Shown piece by piece: positions 26,493 to 34,327 of a stretch of 64,000 bases of DNA. Made by a program: the position numbers and the translations under genes. The notes under the pieces are model-generated. The model was given only the letters and a program-made list of their open reading frames with translations. It was not told where the DNA came from and did no database searches. Source of the DNA: Actinomycetota bacterium (GTDB lineage: Bacteria > Actinomycetota > Thermoleophilia > BMS3ABIN01); assembly GCA_023382335.1 (NCBI GenBank), contig JAMCPM010000001.1:1-64000 (forward strand). The letters are read 5' to 3'. Every line of letters starts with the position of its first letter. The first letter of the stretch is position 1.

Positions 26493-26777
26493 TTGGGTGA
26501 GACCAGCATCTTCGAGTGCGCCGTCTGCGGCTACAAGAGCGGCCACATCCGCTGGGGCGTGGGTGAGAACGACTCCAGTAAACGTTTCCTTCCCGGCGCC
26601 TGCCATCATTGCAAGGAAATAATCGAGATCGATCTTACCGGCCGCGACATCCTCATCGAGAAATTCTCCTGCAGCACGTGCGGCCGCCCTGTCTTTTTCT
26701 TCGAGAAGGCGGAAACCTTCGAATGTCCCCGCTGCGGCGAGCCCAATCTCCGTATTACCCAGGAAGAATACTGGTAA
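26493..26777 (+). CDS. Small zinc-ribbon protein
   Basis: A 94-residue protein with four CxxC knuckles (CAVC, CHHC, CSTC, CPRC), enough for two zinc ribbons. It starts at TTG 26493 behind GGAG. It is the last gene before a clear intrinsic terminator, so it probably belongs to the pheA operon. The function is not recognisable; nucleic-acid or protein binding is typical of such ribbons. Confidence 0.8.
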   Translation: MGETSIFECAVCGYKSGHIRWGVGENDSSKRFLPGACHHCKEIIEIDLTGRDILIEKFSCSTCGRPVFFFEKAETFECPRCGEPNLRITQEEYW

Positions 26778-26813
26778 ATCAAGCAAGCTCTTCCCTCTGC
26801 CGATTACTCCATT

Positions 26814-26837
26814 AAGCCGTAAAAAACGGCTTCTTTT
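26814..26837 (+). terminator. Intrinsic terminator after the zinc-ribbon gene
   Basis: AAGCCGT (26814-26820), loop AAAAA, ACGGCTT (26826-26832), followed by CTTTT. A 7-bp stem with T-tract, 37 bases after the stop. Confidence 0.8.
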
Positions 26838-26838
26838 G

Positions 26839-26858
26839 CCTGCCTCGGGCGAGGCAGG
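26839..26858. repeat. 20-bp perfect palindrome
   Basis: CCTGCCTCG, a GG centre, then CGAGGCAGG: 9-bp arms with only 2 bases between. It lies between the terminator and the next gene, 30 bases before its start. It could extrude a hairpin, bind a dimeric protein, or be a dispersed repeat element. Confidence 0.7.
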
Positions 26859-26888
26859 TCAGATCAAGGGACGAGGCCAGGGCACAAC

Positions 26889-29288
26889 TTGAAAAGACTC
26901 TTTAGTAGTCTGATTTTCCGGCGCATCAGCACCAAGATGGTCGCCGGATTCATCGCAATCGTCATAATCTTCTCGGTTCTTGGACTGCTGGTGTCCCAGA
27001 AAATCACCGAATCACGCGCCAGGACAAACGAAGCCCTGGACCGCTCCGAAGCTGTCTCCCGCATCGAAGAAGCCAAGACGGCCGCAGGCGAACAGATCCA
27101 GGCCCACTATGAGTTGATGCTGGAAAACGACGCGTCCAAAATAGGCGCTTTCGAGGCAGCCCGTTCGAGGCGTCAGGAGGCAGTTGCGGCTGCGCGCTCG
27201 CACGCCGGCGACGCAGAGGAGCTGGCGCAGTTCGACCGCCTCGAGGCGACCTCGGCGGAGTTCGATGACAACTTCCTCAACAAGCTGGTGCCGGCGTGGC
27301 GGGCTGGCGATTCGGTCACGGCGCAAGCCGTCGAGAAGCGAAACGATGGCCTGTTGCAGTCCATGAGCGACTACAGCGGTCTGCTTGCCTCCGAGTTCAA
27401 GGTTCGCGATCGGGCAGCGCAGGACGCAGCCGACCTTGCGGCAGGCGACGCCAGGTCATATCTCATCTTCGCCGGCATCGCCGGCATCGGCCTCAGCCTG
27501 CTGGTGACGATGGTGGCCGCCCGGCGTCTGAGCCGGCCGGTCAGGGAACTCAATGAGGCCAGCCTGGCAATGACTCACGGCGATCTGAACCGCCGCGTGC
27601 AGGTCCGGACCAATGACGAGATCGCCGAGCTGGGCTCATCGTTCAATCTCATGGCCGATTCGATGCAGAGGAAGTTCGAGCAGCTTACCAACCTCTCCGA
27701 CATCGCCCTGGCGGTAAGTTCCGAGCTCGACTGGGAACGGGTCGTCGGTATCGTCATGGAAAAAGGCATGGAGCTTACCAGTTCGGAGGCAGCTGCAATC
27801 GCGCTCTTCGATGAGGAGAAAGGCGACTTCACCGACACCTATACACGGGGACTGAGCGACGTCTTTGTCAGCAAGATGCAATTCCGTAAGGGAGGGCTGG
27901 CGGAGGAAGTGCTCGTGGGCGACAAGGCCGTCTTCAGTGACGACATTCAATCGGACCACAGACTCAGCCGGCTTTCGAGAACCGAAGGAATCAGGGCGTT
28001 TATCTGCCTGCCGCTGAAAGTACGCAAGAAAAAGCTTGGCGTCTTCTACGTATACAGTAAAGAAATGGAAGCCTACGGGCGCGATGAACTCTCGGTGCTG
28101 ATGATCCTGGCCAACCAGGCGGCCATCGCCATCCAGAACGCGCTCATGTTCGAGCAGAGCCAGGAGGAAGCGGTTACCGACGGCCTCACCGGCCTCTATA
28201 ACCAGCGTTATTTCTATTCTCGCCTGCGGGAAGAGATCGACCGCGCCAACCGCAACCAGAAATCGCTTTCGGTCATATTCTGCGACCTCGATCGGTTCAA
28301 GAGCTTCAATGATGTCAACGGTCATGCCATGGGCGATCAGGCGCTCAAGGAAGTCGCTCGCGTCATCTCGGAATCAAAGCGGGCCATCGACATCGCCGCC
28401 CGCTACGGCGGTGAGGAATTCGCCCTGATCCTTCCGGATACAGACACGTCGGGAGCCCAGATCATCGCCCACCGCATCCGCAGGAGGGTGGCCGGCTTTA
28501 ACTTCAACACCAAAGCCCGCAACGGGTCGCCGCTGACAACCAGCATCGGCGTTGCCAGTTATCCCGAGGACGCCGGCCACGCCGGCGATCTGGTTGATAA
28601 GGCGGACTGGTCCATGTATTACGGCAAACGGCAGGGAGGCAACCGGGTAACGCTGTTCCATGAAGAGTCGGGCGATTACGGCCGCGTCTCGTTGGAGGAC
28701 CTGGTCCGGGAAGAGCTGCATCTCGCGGCGGCTCAGGCCATCGCGGCCTCGGTCGACGAGCGCACCGAGCGAGATCAGCGGCACGCCGAATCGGTTGCGC
28801 GCCTGGCCTCGGTGATAGCCGCGGAGATGAAGATGGACGAAGACGAAGTGCATCGCATACGCGTGGCCGGCCTTCTGCATGACATCGGCCTGGTGACCGT
28901 CCCGGCGGAGATCATCAACAAGCGCGATCATCTGAACGCCGAGGAGTGGCAGCGCATCAAGGAACATCCCGAGGTCAGCGAGACCATCCTCAAGCATATC
29001 TCAAGCCTGCAGAGCTTCCTGCCGGTCGTGCGCCACCATCACGAACATTACGACGGCGCCGGCTATCCGGATGGCTTGATCAGGGATCAGATCCCTCTGG
29101 GAGCCCGCATTCTCGCGGTAGCCGACGCGTTTCAGGCAATGATAAGCGACCGGCCCTACCGGCGCGCGCTGACGACCGACGAGGCGTTGAACGAGTTACA
29201 GATGAGAGCCGGCACCCAGTTCGACCCGGCTGTTGTCGGCGCATTCATCTCGCTTTTCCAAGGCCGGCGGGAGCAGAAAGTATCCTGA
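26889..29288 (+). CDS. HAMP-GAF-GGDEF-HD-GYP cyclic-di-GMP turnover protein
   Basis: A 799-residue membrane receptor with two membrane helices flanking a helical sensor (about 33-195), then HAMP (about 215-268), GAF (about 285-425), GGDEF (about 430-595) and HD-GYP (about 620-790). The GGDEF domain has GGEEF (about 507-511) and an intact RxxD inhibitory site five residues upstream (RAID), so it should make c-di-GMP with product feedback. The HD-GYP domain has HHEHYDGAGYP, but the usual HDIGK reads HDIGL (Lys lost), which may impair hydrolysis. It starts at TTG. It ends directly against the stop of the ABC permease gene on the other strand. Confidence 0.9.
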   Translation: MKRLFSSLIFRRISTKMVAGFIAIVIIFSVLGLLVSQKITESRARTNEALDRSEAVSRIEEAKTAAGEQIQAHYELMLENDASKIGAFEAARSRRQEAVAAARSHAGDAEELAQFDRLEATSAEFDDNFLNKLVPAWRAGDSVTAQAVEKRNDGLLQSMSDYSGLLASEFKVRDRAAQDAADLAAGDARSYLIFAGIAGIGLSLLVTMVAARRLSRPVRELNEASLAMTHGDLNRRVQVRTNDEIAELGSSFNLMADSMQRKFEQLTNLSDIALAVSSELDWERVVGIVMEKGMELTSSEAAAIALFDEEKGDFTDTYTRGLSDVFVSKMQFRKGGLAEEVLVGDKAVFSDDIQSDHRLSRLSRTEGIRAFICLPLKVRKKKLGVFYVYSKEMEAYGRDELSVLMILANQAAIAIQNALMFEQSQEEAVTDGLTGLYNQRYFYSRLREEIDRANRNQKSLSVIFCDLDRFKSFNDVNGHAMGDQALKEVARVISESKRAIDIAARYGGEEFALILPDTDTSGAQIIAHRIRRRVAGFNFNTKARNGSPLTTSIGVASYPEDAGHAGDLVDKADWSMYYGKRQGGNRVTLFHEESGDYGRVSLEDLVREELHLAAAQAIAASVDERTERDQRHAESVARLASVIAAEMKMDEDEVHRIRVAGLLHDIGLVTVPAEIINKRDHLNAEEWQRIKEHPEVSETILKHISSLQSFLPVVRHHHEHYDGAGYPDGLIRDQIPLGARILAVADAFQAMISDRPYRRALTTDEALNELQMRAGTQFDPAVVGAFISLFQGRREQKVS

Positions 29289-30038
29289 CTATTCCCTCTC
29301 CTTGAGAGTGAGGCTGGCGCTAGCGAGCAGCGCCACGCCGATGCCCACAAGCACCAGGAAGGGAACCAGCTCGTAGAAGAAAGACCGGCCCTCCAGTACG
29401 ACTCCCCGCAATACTTCGATCGCATACCGCAAAGGGACCAGATAACTGCACCACTGTAAGAAAACGGGCAGGTCCCCTATCGGGATGGCCATGCCCGAAA
29501 GCAGAGCCGAGGGCAGCACCACCATGGGGATGAAGGGGAAGACCTGGCCCTCGTTGCGGGCAAAGTTCGAGATGAAGACTCCCAGCCCCACAGAGACGAC
29601 CGCCAGCGCCAGCACGGTGAGCACGATGGCGCCGAGATCGCTTGCAAGGTTGATATCAAACAGATACTTGGTAAGAATGAGGACCATGGCCGTCTGCACC
29701 GAGGCGATGGTCGAGTAGCCGGCTACGTAACCCAGGACGATCTCGCGCCGGCGGAATCCATAGACGAACATGCGCGCCAGGGTTCCCTCCACCCGGTCCC
29801 TCACCAGGACGATGGCCGAGAGTATGTAGGCCAGAAAGTGCACCAGATAGGCCGCCAGCAGTATCGAGTAATCGGAGATGTGCACGTTCAGCCGGGCCAG
29901 CCCGGGCAGCGAATCGAAGACGTATTTGATGAGCAGCATCAGCAGCATCGGCACCACCAGCGAAAGTCCCAGGAAGCGGCGGTCACGCAGGAACTGGCGG
30001 TTGATGCGTGCGGCGATGAGTCCGATGTTCCTGATCAT
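29289..30038 (-). CDS. ABC-2 type transporter permease
   Basis: A 249-residue membrane protein with six helices in the ABC2_membrane arrangement. Conserved features include VRDRVEGTLARMFVYGFRRREIVLGY and a C-terminal FLQWCSYLVPLRYAIEVLRGVVLEG. It pairs with the ATPase encoded 40 bases upstream as an exporter of unknown substrate (drug, lipid or polysaccharide). Its stop codon touches that of the convergent c-di-GMP gene with no spacer. Confidence 0.9.
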   Translation of the reverse strand: MIRNIGLIAARINRQFLRDRRFLGLSLVVPMLLMLLIKYVFDSLPGLARLNVHISDYSILLAAYLVHFLAYILSAIVLVRDRVEGTLARMFVYGFRRREIVLGYVAGYSTIASVQTAMVLILTKYLFDINLASDLGAIVLTVLALAVVSVGLGVFISNFARNEGQVFPFIPMVVLPSALLSGMAIPIGDLPVFLQWCSYLVPLRYAIEVLRGVVLEGRSFFYELVPFLVLVGIGVALLASASLTLKERE

Positions 30039-30078
30039 CTCGATCCGCCAGCGGCCTTTTTGGCTTTATGCCGGATCG

Positions 30079-30939
30079 TCATCGTGCTTCCCCGATCAAC
30101 TCGAGAATTACTTCCTCAAGGCTGGGACGCCTGACCGAGATCTTTTTCACCCGGTTGGTCAGCCCGAACTCGGCAAGCAGCTTGGGGAGCTCCTCTTCGT
30201 AATGCGCGACCTGCCAGTTGCGGACGCCATTTTCGAGTTCCACGGTGACGCGGGCACGCCCGCGATCGCGTATGGCCTCGGGTGTCTCGGTGATGATGAT
30301 CCTGCCTTCGAGGATGACTGCCACCTGGTCGCAACGCAGGGCCTCGTCCATCTGGTTGGTGCTGAGGAAGATGGTGCGCCCGCGTGCGCGCAGCTCGGTG
30401 AAGTGGTCCCAGAAATCCTGCCGCAGCGCCGGATCGACGCCGGCCGTCGGCTCGTCGAGCAGAAGCAGCTCGGGGTCGTGCAGCAGGGCGCAGGCAAGAG
30501 AAACCCGCTGGCGCATGCCTCCCGAGAATGTGTAAAGCGGGTCGTCGCGCCGTTCCCATAACTGCACAAATTCCAGGACGGTTCGCAGACGCGCGGCGAG
30601 ATCGGGTACGCGGAAGCCGCCGCCGAAGAAGCGCAGGTTCTCGGCCGGGCTCAAATCTTCGTACAGGGCCGGCGACTGAGGCATGTATCCCAGATGCTTG
30701 CGCACCGCGTAGCGGTCGCGGTCAGCTTTCAGCCCCAGCACCCGGACGCTGCCGCTGTCTGGTTTGAGGATGCCGCAGAGGGCCTTGATGAGAGTGGTTT
30801 TGCCCGAGCCGTTTGGTCCGACCAGTCCGAAGACCTGCGCCGGCGAAACCTCAAGGTTCGCTCCCTTGAGCGCCTGGATGGAGCCGTAGCTCTTGGTGAG
30901 TTCCTCAATCCCGATGGCAAGGTTATTTGCGGGTTCCAT
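30079..30939 (-). CDS. ABC transporter ATP-binding protein
   Basis: A 286-residue ATPase of the DrrA/NatA-like exporter group. It shows Walker A GPNGSGKTT, Q-loop YMPQSPALY, signature SGGMRQR, Walker B LLLLDEPTAG and the switch His-equivalent in STNQMDEA (an Asn precedes the Gln where His is usual). The C-terminal extension (about 215-286) is typical of exporters. It energises the permease downstream. Its start overlaps the 87-residue gene by 17 bases. Confidence 0.92.
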   Translation of the reverse strand: MEPANNLAIGIEELTKSYGSIQALKGANLEVSPAQVFGLVGPNGSGKTTLIKALCGILKPDSGSVRVLGLKADRDRYAVRKHLGYMPQSPALYEDLSPAENLRFFGGGFRVPDLAARLRTVLEFVQLWERRDDPLYTFSGGMRQRVSLACALLHDPELLLLDEPTAGVDPALRQDFWDHFTELRARGRTIFLSTNQMDEALRCDQVAVILEGRIIITETPEAIRDRGRARVTVELENGVRNWQVAHYEEELPKLLAEFGLTNRVKKISVRRPSLEEVILELIGEAR

Positions 30940-31186
30940 CTTCCTCCAGATGGTATTTTTCAGAGAACTCGCTGGCGCTCAAGCTTTCGTAGTCGCTTTT
31001 GATCTTGGCGACATCGCGGCGCTCGGAGGAATTCCCCAAGCTGTAACGCGAGTGCAGATATTTGATGATGTTCCCCTTGGCGTCCGAGACCTCCACCACC
31101 TTGTCATTCTTTCCTGCCGGCAGCACGCGCAGGCGGTAGAGGTTGATGGCCGGCTCGTCTTCGCCGGAAACGGGAGCGCCGCTCAT
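30923..31186 (-). CDS. Conserved-looking 87-residue protein of unknown function
   Basis: A small soluble, charged protein with a beta-rich start (INLYRLRVLPAGKNDKVVEVSD) and a helical Lys/Glu/Ser-rich end (SASEFSEKYHLEEDG). It overlaps the cca stop by 4 bases (ATGA) and the ABC ATPase start by 17 bases. It is therefore translated in the middle of a coupled chain. I do not recognise the family. Confidence 0.7.
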   Translation of the reverse strand: MSGAPVSGEDEPAINLYRLRVLPAGKNDKVVEVSDAKGNIIKYLHSRYSLGNSSERRDVAKIKSDYESLSASEFSEKYHLEEDGTRK

Positions 31187-32715
31187 GGACCGGAGCTTTC
31201 CGGCCCGGCCGGCTTTTGCGCGTCAGCCTGCCGGCGGGCCTCCACCAGCCTCCGCGCCTCTGCAAGCGCCTGCTGGCTGCTGCTGATATTGCCGAGGTGC
31301 TGCTCCTCGCGGATGTGATCGAGGATGCTGCCAATAAACGGGCCGGGAGTCAATGCCAGCTCGCGCATCAGCACCTCACCGTCGATCAGCTTCGGCAGCG
31401 GCTCCGCGTCTTCCCTGGCGAAGGCGCGCTCCATCATGCCGCGCGCGATCTCGAGGTGGCTGGCGATGTCGGCTTCGGTTACCAGGACGCCGCGAACGGA
31501 CAGCCGGTCGGCGACTGAAAGAATGATGGCCTCGGGGGAAAAGGGCTCAGTGGCTCGCAGGTAGCGCAGGCGTGCGCGTTCGCTTGGCTCTTCTTCCTGC
31601 AGCAGCCCCTCGAAGCGCATGTGGCGGCGCACCAGGTGGGCGACGGCGTCAGTAGCGGCCGAACTGACCCTGAAACGGGAGAGGATATCGACAGCCATGT
31701 CGCTGCCTCGGCGGTCGTGCTCGAAGAAGCGGACCAGGCCGTTGTCATCGGTGAAGCGGCAGAAAGGCTTGGCGACGTCGTGGAAGAGGCCGGCCAGGAT
31801 CAGAACCAGCCGGCAATCGGCATCTCCGGCGATCCGGCGATCGAGCCTTTCCCCGATGCGCTGACCGCGGCCGGGGAAGAAGCGCTCCGGGTCGGCGGCG
31901 ATGCTTTCGAGGGCCTCGATGAAGGCCAGAGTGTGTCCGTAAACGTCGAGGTGGTGATATTCGTTCTGGACGATGCCCTCGAGCGCGGTGACCTCCGGCA
32001 GGATCACCTGTAACAGTCCCAGCCTGTCCAGGCGCCGGATGGCCATGGCGGCGCCTGGGGGCTCCAGCAGGCGCGAAAGCTCGGCGAAACTGCGCTCGCC
32101 CGCGGGCCGCACCGCCAGCGGCGCCCCGGAGCCGATCAGACCCGCCAGCCCCGGTCCGATGATAAGTCCGTGTGTCTTTTCCAGACGGACGGCGCGCAGG
32201 AGCCTGAGCGGGTCGCGCTCGAAGATCCGGTCGTTCACCGGAACCAGCTCGCGGCCTGCCAGGTGGGCGCCGCCGCCGAAGGGGTCGATGAGCCTGGCGT
32301 CCGCCGCGTTGCCGGCGCCGGGCTGCTGTCGTGACGCGCCGCCTGTCTGTATGCGTGACGCGCCGCCGGGCAGCTCGACGGCCATCGCGTTCACGGTAAA
32401 ATCGCGCTCGGCGAGATCCTCGAAGATGTTGCTGCCGCGAAGAGCTGAGAAATCATAATTGAGGTCTTTTTCCGAAGAGATGACCCGGCAGGTGAGGAAT
32501 TCCTCGGAAGCGACGAAGAAACCGCCGCCGATGGCGTCGGCGAACTTTCTGGCCGGCGCGACCGGATCGCCGGCGATCACCAGATCGATGTCATGGGGAT
32601 CGAGTCCGAGGATGAGGTCGCGCACGGTGCCGCCCACCAGCCAGGCGCTCTGGCCGTCTTCCGCCAGGAATTTCGCGGCGGCGGCGATCGCCGGTGTCGC
32701 CAGGTCGATGGCTAT
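31183..32715 (-). CDS. cca: CCA-adding enzyme / poly(A) polymerase family nucleotidyltransferase with HD domain, atypical start
   Basis: About 510 residues. The head domain has WLVGGTVRDLILG and the catalytic DIDLV, then GSNIFEDLAERDFTVNAMA and RLLRAVRLEKTHG. The HD domain has LAGLFHDVAKP and HLVRRHM. It should add or repair the 3' CCA of tRNAs, or act on related RNA ends. No ATG, GTG or TTG lies at a sensible place. The frame before the domain lies inside alr, and the first usable codon behind an AGAAGG ribosome site is ATA 32715, overlapping the alr stop as ATAG. The start is therefore tentative. Confidence 0.82.
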   Translation of the reverse strand: MAIDLATPAIAAAAKFLAEDGQSAWLVGGTVRDLILGLDPHDIDLVIAGDPVAPARKFADAIGGGFFVASEEFLTCRVISSEKDLNYDFSALRGSNIFEDLAERDFTVNAMAVELPGGASRIQTGGASRQQPGAGNAADARLIDPFGGGAHLAGRELVPVNDRIFERDPLRLLRAVRLEKTHGLIIGPGLAGLIGSGAPLAVRPAGERSFAELSRLLEPPGAAMAIRRLDRLGLLQVILPEVTALEGIVQNEYHHLDVYGHTLAFIEALESIAADPERFFPGRGQRIGERLDRRIAGDADCRLVLILAGLFHDVAKPFCRFTDDNGLVRFFEHDRRGSDMAVDILSRFRVSSAATDAVAHLVRRHMRFEGLLQEEEPSERARLRYLRATEPFSPEAIILSVADRLSVRGVLVTEADIASHLEIARGMMERAFAREDAEPLPKLIDGEVLMRELALTPGPFIGSILDHIREEQHLGNISSSQQALAEARRLVEARRQADAQKPAGPESSGP

Positions 32716-33821
32716 CCCGCGTACCTTCTTTCCACTCGGGAAGAGAGATTGCAGGTGACTTCGTAGTTGATCGTTTCCAGCAGGCCGGCGATCTCTTCGG
32801 CGCTGATCGCCTCGTCCGCCTGCGCGCCGATCAGCACGGCTTCCTCGCCGGCGCGGACGGTGGCGCCGGGCCCGAGGTCGACGGTGATCTGGTCCATGGA
32901 GACCCTGCCGACGACCGGGCATGAAGTGCCGCCGACAAGCACGCGGCCGCGGTTCGACAGCCTGCGGCTGAAGCCGTCGCCGTAGCCGATGGGGATGATG
33001 CCGATGCTGGTCCGCTGCGGGGCCGACCAGGTGCGCCCGTAGCCGACGCTGTCGCCCTCGGCCACCTCCTTGACGTCGGCGACATACGAGGTCAGGCTCA
33101 GCGCCGGCCTCAGGCCGTCGGCGCCGGGGTCTTCCTGAAAGGGAGAGAGGCCGTAGATGGCGATGCCGCACCGCACCATATTGAAGTGCGAGCGCGGATG
33201 GCGCAGGGTGGCGGCGCTGTTGGCTGCATGGAAGACGGGCGTCGCCCCGGTGGTAAGAACGGTCTGAACCGCCTCCTCGAAAGCATGCAGCTGGAACTCG
33301 AAGAAATCGGTGTCGTCCTCGTCAGCGGTGGCGAAATGGGTCATGACGCCGGCCAGCTCGACCTCCGGGGCCGGCTCCAGCGTATCCAGGAACTCGACCA
33401 GGCGCCGCGGATAGAGGCCCAGGCGCCGCATGCCCGTGTCGATCTTGACGTGGCAGCGCAGGCTGGCGGCGCGCGAATGCGCAGTATTCATCAGGTTCTT
33501 GAGGAAGGGAAGACTCCAGATGACGATTTCGGCTTCAGCGCCGATGGCCTCGCTGATATCGCCGCCGGTCAGGGGGCCGAGCACGACGATGGGGCAGGTG
33601 AATCCGGCCCGCCGCAGGCTTGCGGCCTCTCCGGTCGTAGCCACCCCGAGGGTGGAAGCGCCAGCATCGAGGCAGGCCTGGGCTACCGGCGAGGCGCCGT
33701 GCCCGTAGCCGTCCGCCTTGACCACGGCCATGAAGCTGCAGCCCGCCTTGAGCCGCTCGCTAAGCGCGCCCACGTTGTGCCGCACGCACTCGAGGTCGAC
33801 CGTAGCCAGGGCCCGGTTCAT
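32712..33821 (-). CDS. alr: Alanine racemase
   Basis: A 369-residue PLP enzyme making D-alanine for peptidoglycan. The PLP lysine is in VKADGYGHGA near residue 34, and the second catalytic base Tyr is in GDSVGYGRTW. Conserved DTGMRRLG and PIGYGDGFSRRLSNRG are present. It starts 2 bases after the CBS-domain gene ends and its stop overlaps the presumed cca start. Confidence 0.95.
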   Translation of the reverse strand: MNRALATVDLECVRHNVGALSERLKAGCSFMAVVKADGYGHGASPVAQACLDAGASTLGVATTGEAASLRRAGFTCPIVVLGPLTGGDISEAIGAEAEIVIWSLPFLKNLMNTAHSRAASLRCHVKIDTGMRRLGLYPRRLVEFLDTLEPAPEVELAGVMTHFATADEDDTDFFEFQLHAFEEAVQTVLTTGATPVFHAANSAATLRHPRSHFNMVRCGIAIYGLSPFQEDPGADGLRPALSLTSYVADVKEVAEGDSVGYGRTWSAPQRTSIGIIPIGYGDGFSRRLSNRGRVLVGGTSCPVVGRVSMDQITVDLGPGATVRAGEEAVLIGAQADEAISAEEIAGLLETINYEVTCNLSSRVERRYAG

Positions 33822-33823
33822 CG

Positions 33824-34282
33824 TTAGCCTTTGGCCATGGCCCGGACGACGTCGGCGCGGGTGATCATTCCTACGAGCATGTCGCCGTCAACCACCGGCA
33901 AGCGGTTGATACGGTGGTCGGTCATGACTGTGGCGATCTCGTGGAGCGGCGCTTGCCGCTGCACGGTGTGAACATGCTTGGTCATGATTTCCCCAACCTC
34001 GACCGCTGCGGCTTTCTCCAGGCGCTCTTCGTATTTCTTGACGCTTTCGAGATAGATGATATTGCCGAGCAGCTCTATGTAATGGGGAAAGTGGATATCG
34101 GCGTCGGCCGCCACCAGATCGCCCTCGGAGACGATGCCGACGACGCGGTTCTCGTCGTCGACGACGGGGACGCCGCTGATCTTCTTGCCGGCCAGAAGCT
34201 TTGCCAGATGCTCGACTGTATCGTTCTCCTTGATGGTGATGACGTTCGACTGCATGATGTCGGCGGCGGTGATATCGTTCAA
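33824..34282 (-). CDS. Two-CBS-domain protein
   Basis: A 152-residue protein made of two CBS domains (about 10-60 and 90-148), with GVPVVDDENRVVGIVSEGDL and RLPVVDGDMLVGMITRADVV. CBS pairs bind adenosine nucleotides and often regulate a partner. No partner domain is fused here. It starts at TTG 34282 behind AAGGAAGGA and lies between nnr and alr, so a metabolic energy-sensing role is possible but unproven. Confidence 0.9.
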   Translation of the reverse strand: MNDITAADIMQSNVITIKENDTVEHLAKLLAGKKISGVPVVDDENRVVGIVSEGDLVAADADIHFPHYIELLGNIIYLESVKKYEERLEKAAAVEVGEIMTKHVHTVQRQAPLHEIATVMTDHRINRLPVVDGDMLVGMITRADVVRAMAKG

Positions 34283-34327
34283 GGAATCCTTCCTTTCAAT
34301 ATGCTTTAACCCGCGAAACCGGCGGGG

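Noticed and set aside
32716-33171. N-terminal extension of cca into alr
   Set aside because: The extension is Arg/Pro-rich out-of-frame alr sequence, with no similarity to the nucleotidyltransferase family.
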